The notes under the pieces: model-generated
What the model was told of the DNA's origin: nothing
The model's input: the letters and a program-made list of their open reading frames with translations, nothing else
Databases searched by the model: none
Shown here: piece after piece, positions 39,588 to 49,848 of the stretch
How the letters are laid out: each line of letters begins with the position of its first letter
Numbering within the stretch: position 1 is the stretch's first letter
Source of the DNA: a virus
Reading direction: 5' to 3' (one strand)
DNA: 52,632 bases
IMG/VR virus record: IMGVR_UViG_3300048014_000039
Coordinates: 1-52,632 of that record
Position numbers and translations under genes: made by a program

Positions 39588-42020
39588 GTGTCTGAAACGA
39601 AGATGAAAATCACCGCTGACCCCAGCGGCTTCGAAGCAGGCATCAAACGCGCCCAGGAGGCGCTGGCCGAGGGCGTCGAGCAGATGAAGGCCTCGCTCGA
39701 GAGCCTGAACGGTGCCTTCGAGACGATCAATTTGGCCGCTGAGGCCTTCACTGCGGTGCTCGCCGGCGGCGCCGCGTTCAAAGAAGCCATCCAGGCCTCC
39801 ATCGGTGCCGCGACTGGCGCGAGGTCGCTCGGCCGAGAGCTCGGCATCACCGCGACGCAGGCCTCGATCCTCAAAGTCGCGATGGATGAGAACTTCGTCC
39901 CTATGGAGGCGGTGAGCGGCGCCGCCAACAAGATCGCGGCCGCGATCAAGAAAAATCCCGAAGAGTTCGACCGCTTAGGCGTCGCGATCCGCGACTCGAG
40001 CGGCAACATGCGCAACTCCTTCGACATCATGACGGATGTCAACGAGAAGCTCGCCGAGCTCAAGGAAGGCACAGCGCGCAACGTCGAAGGTCAGCGCATC
40101 TACGGCAAGGCGTGGGAGACGATCGCGCCATCCATTCGCATTACCGAGGCGGCCATGGAGGAGGCGAAAGAGAAGGCGCAGTCCCTGCATCTGATCGTCG
40201 GCCAGGAAGGCATCGCGCAGTCCACGGCCTACCGCAAAGCCATGGAAGGCGTCCATACGGTCTTTGAAGGCATCGAGAAGGCCATCGGCGACGCGCTCAT
40301 TCCAGCGCTCACGAGTTTAGGCGAGTGGTTCACCAGCATTGGCCCGCAGGCGATCGACGTCATCAAGGGGTCCATAGTCGCCCTTTACGCCGTTTTCGAG
40401 CGTCTGATGGCGGTCGGTGTCACCGTCACGGAAACCCTTGTGGGCCTCTGGGAAGGCCTCGCCGGCTCCATCCAGCTCGTGTTCGAGGTCATGAACGCCT
40501 TCTTGCTCAAAGGGCCGGCGGGCGCCAAGGAAGCGTGGGATAAGAATTTCAAGGAAATCGAGGACAACGCGAAGCAGCACGCGGCCAACATCGCCAACGC
40601 CTGGAAGGAGACCTCTGAGAACATCGACCAGTTTGCTGAAAAGCAGGTCAAGCAGGACACGCCGGACCAGGAGAAGACCGGCAAAAACACAATCGAGGAG
40701 GACGATGCGGGCAAGTCGCGCGTCGGGGACTGGCAGACAGGCCTCGATGAGAAAAAGGCTGCGTATGCGGAAGAGGCCGCAGCAGAGGGGCAGTTGCGCG
40801 AATTCTCAAAGCAACAGGAGATCGAGTACTGGCGCTCGATCCTGCAGACCGTCAAGGCCACGTCCGAGGAGCGCAAGGCGATCGCGGCCAAGATCGCCGC
40901 AGACGAGCTCGCCATCAGCAAAGCGCAGCTCGAGGGCTCGCTCGAACAGCTGAAAAACGACGAATCTGCGCACGGCGCGAACCTCGCCGCACGCCTGGCG
41001 GCCGATATGAAATACGCCGCGGAGGTCGCGCGTATCCACGGCGCGGGCTCCAAGGAGTACGCCCAGGCGCAGAAGGAGATCACCGCGACCCTGGAGGCTC
41101 AGGTCAAACAGCGCGAGGAGATCGCGCAGATCGAGCTGCAGGGTGCGCGCACGCAGGCGCTGCAGGACGTCGACAACGCGGAAGAGGCTGCCAAGAAGAA
41201 GTTCGACCTGATGCAGATCAATCTGCAGCAGCTGGTCGCGCTTGAGAAACAATACGCCGCACAGCGATATGCGATTCACCAGGAGCAGCTCGCCCAGGAC
41301 TTGGCGATCTTGCAGCAGAACCCGAATTACGATCCGGTCAAGTTCGCGCAGATTCAGCAGCAGGTGCTACAGGCCTCGTCGCAATACAATCAGCAGTTGC
41401 TGAAAATTGATACGCAGGCGGCGCAGCAACAGATCGCGGTCCAGAAGCAGCTCACCAGCAGCATGGAGCAGGGCTTCGCCAACGCGTTCTCCAGCGTGCT
41501 CAAGGGCAGCCAAACCGTGGGCCAGGCCTTCACGAAGATGATGCAACAAATGTTGAGTTCTGTCATCGACGTGGTCGCGAAGATCATTGCGCAGTGGGCC
41601 GTGCAAACCGCGACAAATTTGCTGCTTAACCGGCAGCAGGCACTCGCGAATGCCGGCGTGGCTGCGACCGGCGCCATGGCATCGGCGGCCGCCATACCAT
41701 ACGTCGGTTTCTTGTTAGCACCACTCGAAGGCGCCGCGGTCTACGCATCTGCGCTGGGATTTGCGGAGAAAGGGTGGGATATCCCGGCGGGCGTAAACCC
41801 ACTAGCGCAACTGCATCAGAAGGAAATGGTGCTGCCGGCGAAGTATGCTGAGCCCCTGCGCGAGAACCTGGCGAACGGTGGGGGCGCCACGGGCGGCGGC
41901 GGCTCGTTCCATACCCATATCAACGCCATCGATCCGCACAGCTTCCAGCGGGCCATGATGAAGAACGGCGCGCTCGAGAAGGCGATGCGCAACCTCTATC
42001 GGCGCGGCCGGTATCGATGA
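39588..42020 (+). CDS. Tape measure protein
   Basis: An 810-residue protein from GTG 39588 after GAGGAG. Long helices and coiled coil (about 380-610), two hydrophobic stretches (about 250-300 and 700-720) and a C-terminus with QLHQKEMVLPAKYAEPL, typical of tape measures (lambda gpH type). The length predicts a tail of about 120 nm. It is placed after the G/GT genes as expected. Confidence 0.9.
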   Translation: MSETKMKITADPSGFEAGIKRAQEALAEGVEQMKASLESLNGAFETINLAAEAFTAVLAGGAAFKEAIQASIGAATGARSLGRELGITATQASILKVAMDENFVPMEAVSGAANKIAAAIKKNPEEFDRLGVAIRDSSGNMRNSFDIMTDVNEKLAELKEGTARNVEGQRIYGKAWETIAPSIRITEAAMEEAKEKAQSLHLIVGQEGIAQSTAYRKAMEGVHTVFEGIEKAIGDALIPALTSLGEWFTSIGPQAIDVIKGSIVALYAVFERLMAVGVTVTETLVGLWEGLAGSIQLVFEVMNAFLLKGPAGAKEAWDKNFKEIEDNAKQHAANIANAWKETSENIDQFAEKQVKQDTPDQEKTGKNTIEEDDAGKSRVGDWQTGLDEKKAAYAEEAAAEGQLREFSKQQEIEYWRSILQTVKATSEERKAIAAKIAADELAISKAQLEGSLEQLKNDESAHGANLAARLAADMKYAAEVARIHGAGSKEYAQAQKEITATLEAQVKQREEIAQIELQGARTQALQDVDNAEEAAKKKFDLMQINLQQLVALEKQYAAQRYAIHQEQLAQDLAILQQNPNYDPVKFAQIQQQVLQASSQYNQQLLKIDTQAAQQQIAVQKQLTSSMEQGFANAFSSVLKGSQTVGQAFTKMMQQMLSSVIDVVAKIIAQWAVQTATNLLLNRQQALANAGVAATGAMASAAAIPYVGFLLAPLEGAAVYASALGFAEKGWDIPAGVNPLAQLHQKEMVLPAKYAEPLRENLANGGGATGGGGSFHTHINAIDPHSFQRAMMKNGALEKAMRNLYRRGRYR

Positions 42021-43285
42021 GCAATAGCGTCTTCCCGGCTTCCCTTCCCGGTCTCACCTACAACAGCATCCGCCGGCCGACGTTCAACACGGGCCTGCAG
42101 CAAGCGCTGACCGGCAAGGAATCGCGCATTGCGTACCAGCAGTACTCGCTCATGGAGTGGGAGCTGCAGTACGAACTGCTGCGCGATTACGTGACGCCGA
42201 GCGATCTCAAGGCCTTGGTCGGACTCTTCATCGCGTCGAAGGGAAAGTGGGACAGCTTTCTCTATGTCGACCCGGTGTTCAATTCCGCAGTGAGCATGCC
42301 GTTTGGCGTGACTGATGGCACGACGCTCAGCTTTCCGGTGACGGCAACGTACGGGAATTCCGGCGGCCCCGGCGCGCCCGAGTTCATCCAGAATTTCAGC
42401 GGGACGCCCATCTTTGCGATCAATCGCTATTCACAGCTGATCGAATATTTGGTGGAAAGCGATCGCACGCAATTCTTTGAGCAGAGCAATAACTTCAGCG
42501 ATTCTTACCAAGAAAACTGCACGTTGTCGTCGTCAGGATTTGTGGCGCCTGACGGCGTAAACACGGTTACCGCGCTGATCGCTAACACAAGCGCGAACGT
42601 TCAGCATTATCTTGGCCAGAATTTCGGTGCGCTCGGTGCCGGCGTATATACCTTCTCGATATTCGTGCTCGCCTATGGAGTCAGCGGTGGCGGCGACGCG
42701 CGTTATTTTTATATGCAGATCAGCGACGGCGGCGGGGGAAGTCTCTCGGCGTTTTTCGATATCAGCGAAGGCGCCGGCAGAGTAGTCCAAACGTATGTCG
42801 GCACCGCTGGTAACCTTACCGGGCCGGTTGCTGCGATATCGCCTTGTGGCAATTATTTTAGGGTTTCGCTGTCTTGCACAAAAACGGGAACGCTGGCAGC
42901 CAGCGTCTTTGTGTCGCCAGCGCAATCAGGTTCGGGTTACGACTACGCAGGCACATCAGGAATCGCTGGCGCGTTCGTCTGGGGCGCTCAGTTCGAAAAT
43001 TGCGCGGCGTATCCAGCCTACGGTCCAGGAGCAGGCGGGGCGTTCCCTACGATGTACCTGCCGACGACCACAGCGACGATCACGCAACCCGACTACAGCC
43101 TGGGGCCGACTGGCATCGTCACCATCACCAGCGCTCATTTCGGCGCGATCGCCGGAATCCCGCTGCAGTGGTCCGGCGCTTTCTACTACCGCGTGCGCTT
43201 CGACGACGACAGTCTGGATTTCTCGCAGTTCATGCAAAATTTTTGGGAGCTCAAGAAGCTGAAATTGCGTCAGGTCAAGCTGTGA
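42017..43285 (+). CDS. Distal tail protein (DUF2460-type) with carbohydrate-binding-like insert
   Basis: A 422-residue protein. The N-terminus (MSNSVFPASLPGLTYNSIRR, KGKWDSFLYVDPVFN) and C-terminus (GALSGAFYYRVRFDDDSLD-like LQWSGAFYYRVRFDDDSLDF) are the DUF2460 type. Between about 150 and 335 an insert looks like a jelly-roll, lectin-like module (NNFSDSYQENCTLSSSGFVA, FVWGAQFEN). It may add sugar binding to the tail tip. Overlaps the tape measure gene by ATGA. Confidence 0.75.
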   Translation: MSNSVFPASLPGLTYNSIRRPTFNTGLQQALTGKESRIAYQQYSLMEWELQYELLRDYVTPSDLKALVGLFIASKGKWDSFLYVDPVFNSAVSMPFGVTDGTTLSFPVTATYGNSGGPGAPEFIQNFSGTPIFAINRYSQLIEYLVESDRTQFFEQSNNFSDSYQENCTLSSSGFVAPDGVNTVTALIANTSANVQHYLGQNFGALGAGVYTFSIFVLAYGVSGGGDARYFYMQISDGGGGSLSAFFDISEGAGRVVQTYVGTAGNLTGPVAAISPCGNYFRVSLSCTKTGTLAASVFVSPAQSGSGYDYAGTSGIAGAFVWGAQFENCAAYPAYGPGAGGAFPTMYLPTTTATITQPDYSLGPTGIVTITSAHFGAIAGIPLQWSGAFYYRVRFDDDSLDFSQFMQNFWELKKLKLRQVKL

Positions 43286-44349
43286 AAGTGGCAAGCCAGG
43301 CGACGCTGGCGATTCTGGCAAGTGGGCAGTACATCAAAATAGAGTTCTGGCAGATTACACTCGCCAATGGCACGCCGTATTACTTCACTTCCGGCGATCT
43401 AGCCCCGCTCGTAGTGGGCGGCAATACCTACGTCGGCGGTCTTATATTCGTGCGCGACCAGCTCACGACGAAGGCCGGCGTGACGGTTGGCTCTCTTGAG
43501 ATGACGATCGAGCCGCAGTTCGATTATCCCGGCGGCCAGCCGAACATTGCTGGCGGTACCTTCCTCTCGCAGCTTCGCGCCGGCGTCTTTGACAACGCGG
43601 TGTGGCTCATGTCGAAAGGATTCTTCCTGCCTTCCGGCTCCGACCCAGTCACGGCGAACGGCTACACCTACACGCCGCCGGCGTCACCCTATTCCCCGAT
43701 GGACACCTCCCCAGGCCTCGTGCCCTGGTGGGCCGGCATCACCAGCAAGGTCCAAGCGGGGCGCTTCTCGGCGGACGTGACGCTCGACGAGGCCACCGCG
43801 ATCCTCGACAACCAGCAGATGCCGCGCAACATGATCCAGGCCGGTTGCGTGCACCAGTTGTTCGATGCGGGCTGCACGCTCAACAAATCGCAGAATACCT
43901 ACACGGGCGCGCTGACCGGATCGATCGCCGGCAATTCGGCTGCGACAAATCTCACCGCGGCCGCGTTCGTCAACGGCTACTTCAATCTCGGCATCATCAC
44001 TTTCACGTCCGGTGTCCTGAATGGTGCGAGCTTCACCGTTTCGACGTCGACTGGACCGAGCAGCGCGAGCATCACGACGATCCTACCGTTCCCGAGCGCG
44101 CCTAGCGTTGGCGATACGTTCTCGATCGTGCCGGGTTGCGACAAGACCTTTCCCACGTGCGGATCGAACAAGTTCAAGTTGCCCAGCGGCTCGTTCGGGT
44201 CGAACGCCGCGCATTACCGCGGCTGCCCATTCGTGCCGCAGCCGGAAACGCTATACGACGGCGGCACCGGGTCGCAGACCTTGAGCTCGATCGGCACGCA
44301 GGGCAAGCCCGGCGCCGGATCGCCGTTCACAGGAACTGGCAATCGATGA
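43282..44349 (+). CDS. Phage BR0599/DUF2163-family tail protein
   Basis: A 355-residue protein starting at GTG 43282 (GTGA overlap). N-terminal beta domain (IKIEFWQITLANGTPYYFTS) and a C-terminal CDKTFPTCGSNKFKLPSG with NAAHYRGCPFVPQPE match DUF2163/BR0599. This family is found at the baseplate/tail tip of siphoviruses between the distal tail protein and the NlpC/P60 peptidase, as here. Confidence 0.85.
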   Translation: MKVASQATLAILASGQYIKIEFWQITLANGTPYYFTSGDLAPLVVGGNTYVGGLIFVRDQLTTKAGVTVGSLEMTIEPQFDYPGGQPNIAGGTFLSQLRAGVFDNAVWLMSKGFFLPSGSDPVTANGYTYTPPASPYSPMDTSPGLVPWWAGITSKVQAGRFSADVTLDEATAILDNQQMPRNMIQAGCVHQLFDAGCTLNKSQNTYTGALTGSIAGNSAATNLTAAAFVNGYFNLGIITFTSGVLNGASFTVSTSTGPSSASITTILPFPSAPSVGDTFSIVPGCDKTFPTCGSNKFKLPSGSFGSNAAHYRGCPFVPQPETLYDGGTGSQTLSSIGTQGKPGAGSPFTGTGNR

Positions 44350-44792
44350 GCCAAAACGTTGCGGAGCTTCGCGCCCGAGTGGTTGCTACTGCTCGCGATT
44401 TTATTTTCACGCCCTATCACCACCAGGGTATGTTGAAAGGCATAGGTGTGGACTGCCTCACAATTCTCATTTTGGTTTACCGCGAGGTCGGTGTCGTCCC
44501 GCTGGACTTCAATCCGGGAAATTATTCCCGCGAGTGGTACATGCACAAGTCCGAAGAACTGTACCTGGCCGGCGTGCAGAAGTTCGCGCGACGCATACCC
44601 GATGGCGATCCGGTTTTGCCAGGCGACGTCGCGCTCTACAAGGTCGGCAAGTGCGTTTCGCACGGCGCAATCATCGTCGATGAAAATCTCTTGATTCACG
44701 CGAACCGCAAAGCTGGCCAAGTCGAGATTATCGAGCGTCGCAACATCGACCTGGTTACGCATTTGCATTCCTACTGGACGCCGTTCCCGTGA
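44346..44792 (+). CDS. NlpC/P60 tail peptidase (gpK-like)
   Basis: A 148-residue protein. GVDCLTILILVYREVGV carries the catalytic Cys, SHGAIIVDENLLIHAN the His. This fits NlpC/P60 cell-wall peptidases associated with tail tips, which open peptidoglycan during DNA entry. The ATG overlaps the stop before it, and its stop overlaps the next start. Confidence 0.85.
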   Translation: MSQNVAELRARVVATARDFIFTPYHHQGMLKGIGVDCLTILILVYREVGVVPLDFNPGNYSREWYMHKSEELYLAGVQKFARRIPDGDPVLPGDVALYKVGKCVSHGAIIVDENLLIHANRKAGQVEIIERRNIDLVTHLHSYWTPFP

Positions 44793-47700
44793 GCTTTTTG
44801 ATGGGCAAGACGCCGGCGGCCGCGACGCCGACGCAACTGAACTCCATCAACGTCGACCAATCGCGCTACGGCGACCCCGTACCGCTCGTCTACGGCGTGC
44901 AGCGCATTCCGATGACGCTGCTTTGGTACGGCGCATTCAACGCGACTGCGCAATACAATTCCGGAGGCGGCAAGGGCGGCCGCGGGCCGCCGTCCGGGTA
45001 TGCCTACCAGGCGAGCTGTGTTATGGGCCTGTGCGAAGGTCCAATCGTACAGGTCCTGCAAGTCTGGAAGGACAAGGACTTAACGACGCTCTCGACCGAA
45101 GGGTTGACGCTCTTCACTGGCGCCGGCGGTCAGGCGCCATGGAGCTATTTGAGCTCCAACTTCCCAGGCCAAGCAGTCCCTTACGATCACACGGCCTACG
45201 TGGCCGAGGCGAATCTCGCGCTCGGCAACTCCGCGGCGCTGCCGAACTACACCTTCGAGGTGCAGGGCTTCCTCGCGCGGCCTGGCACTCCCTTCAGCTT
45301 CGTGAGCGGCCTCGCCGCAAATTCCTATCAGGGTCAGGTCTCATCCACCGGCGTCATACCGGATGGCGTCTGGGATGTGACGTTCTCGGACAACGAATCG
45401 CGCACCGCGACCTTTGTCACCACCGGCGGCGTGCAGGTCGCCAGCTGGGACTCGACGCTCGGCCTCGTGAACGGCGTAACCGCGAACGCCATCGCCGGCG
45501 GGTACGACGCGGAGATGTCCGCGGTGCTGGTCGATTACTGCACGAACGTCAATCACGGCGCCAATTTCAATTACCTGAACACGAGCCAGATCCAGACGCA
45601 TAGCTGGAGCTCTGGCGCCACGACCTACTACGACAGCTATAAGACCTACGTCACGGCGTTGGGACTTTTCGTCTCGCCCTACGAGGACACGCAGCGCAAG
45701 GCCACCGACTTCGTGTCGGATCTCCTCGAGATGGGGAACTCCAATGCGGTGATGTCGGCAGGCTACTTGAAGATCGTTCCATATGGCGACTCGCCGATCA
45801 CGGGCAATGGCGTGACTTACACGCCGAACCTGCAGCCGCTGTTCGCCTTCACAGACGATGACTTGATGTCCAACAATCAGGGCACGAACAACGATCCGAT
45901 CGTCGTCACCCGCAAGTCGCTCACCGAGACCTACAACGTGGTCCGCGTCGAGTTCCTGGACCGCGGCAACTCCTACAACACCGCACTCGCCGAGTGGACC
46001 GACCCGCTCGACATCGCGGTGAACGGCATCCGAGTGATGCCGAATAAGACTTTCCACCAGATCTGCGATGCGCGCGTCGCCGGCGTGGTCGCGGCGCTCA
46101 TCGGTCAGCGCCAGCTCTATATCCGCAATACCTACCAGTTCACGGTGCGCGCGGATTACTCGCTGCTCGAGCCGATGGATTTGATATCGATCACGGATGC
46201 GAATCTCGGCATCACCGATCTTTTGGTGCGGATCACCGAGATCGAGGATGACCAGAACGACATCTTCACGATCACCGCGGAAGATACCCTGGTCGGCACG
46301 GCGAGTGCGCCCAAGTACAACTTTCAACTGGCGCAAGGGTACGCTGCAAACTTTGCGACGCTGCCGCTTTCGGTAGCGGCGCCCGTCATCTTCTCGGCAC
46401 CTCCGGGTCTCATCGGCGCGGGCGGCGGATATGAGCTCTGGATTGCGGTGGGCCAAGGGAGCGATACCTACGCGGGCTCGACCAACGGCACCTACGGCGG
46501 CTGCGATGTGTACGCATCGCTCGACACGACGACTTACAACTACGTGGGGCGCATCAGCGGCGAGGCGCGTTACGGCACGATCCCCTCGAACGTGGGCGCC
46601 ACGAACTCATCGATCACCGTCACGCTGAACGCGGGCGGGATCGCGGCGAACCTGCAGCTCTCAAGCGCGAGCGCGAGCGACTACGCTAACAACCGAGCGC
46701 TCATTTACTTAGACGGCGAGATCATCGGTTTCGAGAGCGCCACTCTGATCGGAACCGGGGAGTACACCCTGTCACCGGTGACGCGAGGCCTCTTCGGTAC
46801 GGGCCCCTCGACCGGCGTGGGCGTGACGCACTCCGCCGGCGCCTCCTGGGCACGGCTCGATGAGTCGATATTTAGCTTTCCGTTCGATGCCGGCATGGTC
46901 GGCGACACGATCAATCTGAAATTCACCTCGTACAATTCGGTAGGCCGCGCAGAGCAGACGCTGGCAGAGGCGACCGCCTATCCGTACCTGATCGAATCCC
47001 AGAGCGTGAATCAGCTACTGGGCGGACCACTCACGCTGCAGGGCTACGGTGTGTCGATTTCCGGTACGAGCGTGTTCAAGACCGGCACTGCAAGTGCATA
47101 CGATTCTGGCTGCTGGTCGCTTCAAGGCTACACCAACGGAGCATTTGCCTCCTTCTCACCATCCTCGACGAGCGGCTACGTCATGCTCGGCTTGCACTCC
47201 GCACCAGGCTTGGTGTCTCACACAGCGCTCGACTATGCGCTGGAAACGCATGTGGGAGACGGTACCCTTTGGGTTTGGGAATCTGGAACAGGATTTTCGA
47301 CCGGCGCCGCCTTCAACCCAGGCGACACGCTCGTCATCACGTATGACGGCGCCAACGTTTATTACTACCAGAACGGCGCGCTACTGCGGAAAGTGGCGGC
47401 CGCGGCTGACCTCACCTTCTATCTGAATTCCTCGTTCTACACGCCGCAGGTCCTAGTAACCAACCTTCAGTTCGGGCCATACGGCTCTGGAGGGGCTCAG
47501 ATCTACACCGTCGCCTCGGCGCCGGCCATCGTGTTGCCGGCGAACTCGAGCGGCGTTGTCACGAGCTACGCCAATGCGAATGGCGTGCTGAAGGTCTACC
47601 AGAACACGACCGATATCACCTCGCTCTGTACGCTCTCGATATTTTCCGCCGTCAATTGCACGGGCACGGTTAACTCGGCGGCCAACACGCCGGTGGGCGG

Positions 47701-48427
47701 GGAGCCCATCGGCTTCTACGAAATTACCGCGATGTCGGCGAGCACCGCAACGCTCACCATTCAGGCGACCTATGGCGGCACGAACTACGAGACGGTAATC
47801 ACGTTGGCGCTGTCGATCGCCGGAGCAACCGGCGCGACCGGCCCCGCAGGGCCTCCAGGATCGGGCGCCGCGACACCGGCCTCCACGACGTACACAGGGA
47901 CTGGATCTCCCAGTACCGCGACGGCGACGGTCCCGCCGGGCTACGACACCATGACGGTGGAGTTGTGGGCCGACCCCGGCAGCGGCGCGGCCTCGAGCAG
48001 CTTAGGCAACGTCATCGGTGCGGGCGGCGCATCCGGGGGTTATTGCCGCAGCGTCTACCCTTGTTCATCGCAAGTCGGCAACACGCTGAATATAAGCCTG
48101 TATTCAGGCGCCTCCACTTTTGAATCCACGGTCACTGCGGGCTCCTTCACCGGATTCACGACCATGGGCGCCTACGGCGGTGCTTCTGGCACTGGCACGG
48201 GGGTGGGCGTCGGCGGCGCACCCGGTCCAAGCCCGGTGGGTGGGAATGTCGCGAACATCGACGGAAACCCCGGCATGGCGGGTTCAAACGATGGCTCGCT
48301 CACACTCGGCTATGGCGGCGCCGTCGTGCCGGGGATTTACGGCGCGGGCAATCCGGGCGCGCGCGGCAGTGTCACCTCGAGTGCGCGCCCGGGTAGGCCT
48401 GCGGTTTGTGTGGTCACCTTCAGCTAG
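44789..48427 (+). CDS. Tail tip attachment protein (J-like), host specificity
   Basis: A 1212-residue protein from GTG 44789. N-terminal SINVDQSRYGDPVPLVYGVQ, RIPMTLLWYGAF is the common start of tail tip/J-like proteins. Residues about 360-700 are the hub/baseplate part. Later parts are beta-sandwich and carry a short collagen-like stretch GATGATGPAGPPGSG (about 1013). The end is Gly-rich. It likely binds the receptor and may set host range. No VR repeat is present. Confidence 0.85.
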   Translation: MSFLMGKTPAAATPTQLNSINVDQSRYGDPVPLVYGVQRIPMTLLWYGAFNATAQYNSGGGKGGRGPPSGYAYQASCVMGLCEGPIVQVLQVWKDKDLTTLSTEGLTLFTGAGGQAPWSYLSSNFPGQAVPYDHTAYVAEANLALGNSAALPNYTFEVQGFLARPGTPFSFVSGLAANSYQGQVSSTGVIPDGVWDVTFSDNESRTATFVTTGGVQVASWDSTLGLVNGVTANAIAGGYDAEMSAVLVDYCTNVNHGANFNYLNTSQIQTHSWSSGATTYYDSYKTYVTALGLFVSPYEDTQRKATDFVSDLLEMGNSNAVMSAGYLKIVPYGDSPITGNGVTYTPNLQPLFAFTDDDLMSNNQGTNNDPIVVTRKSLTETYNVVRVEFLDRGNSYNTALAEWTDPLDIAVNGIRVMPNKTFHQICDARVAGVVAALIGQRQLYIRNTYQFTVRADYSLLEPMDLISITDANLGITDLLVRITEIEDDQNDIFTITAEDTLVGTASAPKYNFQLAQGYAANFATLPLSVAAPVIFSAPPGLIGAGGGYELWIAVGQGSDTYAGSTNGTYGGCDVYASLDTTTYNYVGRISGEARYGTIPSNVGATNSSITVTLNAGGIAANLQLSSASASDYANNRALIYLDGEIIGFESATLIGTGEYTLSPVTRGLFGTGPSTGVGVTHSAGASWARLDESIFSFPFDAGMVGDTINLKFTSYNSVGRAEQTLAEATAYPYLIESQSVNQLLGGPLTLQGYGVSISGTSVFKTGTASAYDSGCWSLQGYTNGAFASFSPSSTSGYVMLGLHSAPGLVSHTALDYALETHVGDGTLWVWESGTGFSTGAAFNPGDTLVITYDGANVYYYQNGALLRKVAAAADLTFYLNSSFYTPQVLVTNLQFGPYGSGGAQIYTVASAPAIVLPANSSGVVTSYANANGVLKVYQNTTDITSLCTLSIFSAVNCTGTVNSAANTPVGGEPIGFYEITAMSASTATLTIQATYGGTNYETVITLALSIAGATGATGPAGPPGSGAATPASTTYTGTGSPSTATATVPPGYDTMTVELWADPGSGAASSSLGNVIGAGGASGGYCRSVYPCSSQVGNTLNISLYSGASTFESTVTAGSFTGFTTMGAYGGASGTGTGVGVGGAPGPSPVGGNVANIDGNPGMAGSNDGSLTLGYGGAVVPGIYGAGNPGARGSVTSSARPGRPAVCVVTFS

Positions 48428-48567
48428 AGCCGCCGATCGCCGGCGCGCGTTTTTGAAATTCGATGCAAGTGCGAACTGCGCCTCCGCTTTAACTGCGCCG
48501 CGACCGTATACCGCTATCCAGTTTCTGAAGGTATCACCCTTTAATTTAATTAACGGGGAAGGCACGA

Positions 48568-48678
48568 ATGAGCAATACCGAACTGAAGCCTGCGAACGTG
48601 TATCAATCGCACGTTCTCTACGCCGTCGCTTTCGTGGCCCTGGTGCTCGGCATCGTGCTGGGGCACGTGTTCACGTGA
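48568..48678 (+). CDS. Small membrane protein, 36 residues
   Basis: ATG 48568 follows GGGGAAGG. The product has one membrane helix (VLYAVAFVALVLGIVLGHVF). Its TGA overlaps the endolysin GTG (GTGA), so it may act in lysis, for instance as a holin or pinholin. The 140 bp before it contain no gene I recognise. Confidence 0.65.
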   Translation: MSNTELKPANVYQSHVLYAVAFVALVLGIVLGHVFT

Positions 48679-49163
48679 CCACGCAAAACCAAGCCGCGTT
48701 TCTCGCAGTCATTCGTCACAGCGAAGGAACGGCGCTCGCAGCTGATCCGTGGCGCGTGTGCTTTGGCGGATACCTCATCAAGGATCTGTCCGAACACCCG
48801 GCCGTATCCGGCGAGTGGCGCGGCGAGCGGCTGCCGGATCACCTTTGCATTGCCGCCGGGATGCTGCCGGGCTGCGTGAGCACGGCGGCGGGGGCATACC
48901 AGTTCATCAAGCCCACCTGGCTGCGCCTAAAGGCGAAGCTCGGCCTCACGAGCTTTGACGCCCAGGCGCAGGACGATGCCTGCCTTGAGGAGATCAAGTC
49001 CGTGGGCGCGCTCGATCTCGTGAATGCTGGCGAGATCGTCAAGGCCATCGAGGCCTGCCGCTACGTCTGGGCGAGCCTCCCCGGCAACGCGGCTGGCCAG
49101 CCGCAGAAGACCATGGCGGATTTGATCGGCGCATACGGCGGTGCGGGTGGGGTATTTGCTTGA
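48675..49163 (+). CDS. Endolysin, lambda R-type lytic transglycosylase (GH104)
   Basis: A 162-residue protein close to lambda R in order of motifs: NQAAFLAVIRHSEGT holds the catalytic Glu, STAAGAYQFIKPTW the substrate groove, and AIEACRYVWASLPGNAAGQP the end. It breaks the peptidoglycan glycan chain without water. No signal peptide is seen, so it needs a holin. GTG 48675 overlaps the small membrane gene. Confidence 0.92.
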   Translation: MTTQNQAAFLAVIRHSEGTALAADPWRVCFGGYLIKDLSEHPAVSGEWRGERLPDHLCIAAGMLPGCVSTAAGAYQFIKPTWLRLKAKLGLTSFDAQAQDDACLEEIKSVGALDLVNAGEIVKAIEACRYVWASLPGNAAGQPQKTMADLIGAYGGAGGVFA

Positions 49164-49486
49164 GCAAGTACGACATCACGAGTCGCCTGCGCGCTGCGGT
49201 CGATCGCGAGGTCGACCCATATCTGCACATCGACATGGTGCGCGAGGAGCAGGAACAGCACCTGCAGCGCATCAAGACGCTCGAGCGCGAGCTTCGGGCG
49301 CTCAAGGTGACGGTGCAGGGCATGCGCGAGTGGACATCTACTGGCGTCTGGAACGCGGTCAAGGTTCGACTCGACGCAAAGACCGTGAGCTGGGTGACCT
49401 GGGCCACGCGGGCAGCGCTCTGCGGCGTAGGCGCCGCCGCATTGTCGGCACTCGGCTGGCTTGTGTGGAGGGGGATGAAGACGTGA
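49160..49486 (+). CDS. Coiled coil-membrane protein, lysis region
   Basis: A 108-residue protein. The helical region with HIDMVREEQEQHLQRIKTLE is a coiled coil, and the C-terminus is a membrane segment (RAALCGVGAAALSALGWLVW). Starts at TTG overlapping the endolysin stop (TTGA). It may be a holin or spanin-related factor. Confidence 0.65.
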   Translation: MSKYDITSRLRAAVDREVDPYLHIDMVREEQEQHLQRIKTLERELRALKVTVQGMREWTSTGVWNAVKVRLDAKTVSWVTWATRAALCGVGAAALSALGWLVWRGMKT

Positions 49487-49848
49487 TAGATGACTCGCTC
49501 ACGCCGGAGCTGATCCTCGCCGCCATGCTGGTGCTGATCGGGCTCGTTGCCTGGATTGTCAGGATCCTGCGCTCGTCGCCGCTCCCCCGGCCGTCGCTCG
49601 AGCAGCTGCGCGCCGACATCAACGGCGTGCGCGAGCACATTGCCGCGATCCGCGAGGACAACCAGCTCGATCACGAAACGATGGAGCGAATGCTCGAGAA
49701 GGCGAACGGTCGTCTGCAGTTCCTGATGGCCAAGGAGATCGCCATGGAGCTTGAGATCGAGCGCGAAGCCAAAAGCAAACCACAACCCATGCAGCGGACC
49801 AAAGAGCCGCCGGATGACAGCAATTCAAACACAGGAGATTCCCTATGA
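49483..49848 (+). CDS. Rz-like spanin candidate
   Basis: A 121-residue protein with an N-terminal membrane segment (LILAAMLVLIGLVAWIVRIL), then a long coiled coil (RADINGVREHIAAIREDNQL). This is the i-spanin (Rz) layout. GTG start overlaps the previous stop. No clear sequence match to Rz was identified. Confidence 0.6.
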   Translation: MIDDSLTPELILAAMLVLIGLVAWIVRILRSSPLPRPSLEQLRADINGVREHIAAIREDNQLDHETMERMLEKANGRLQFLMAKEIAMELEIEREAKSKPQPMQRTKEPPDDSNSNTGDSL

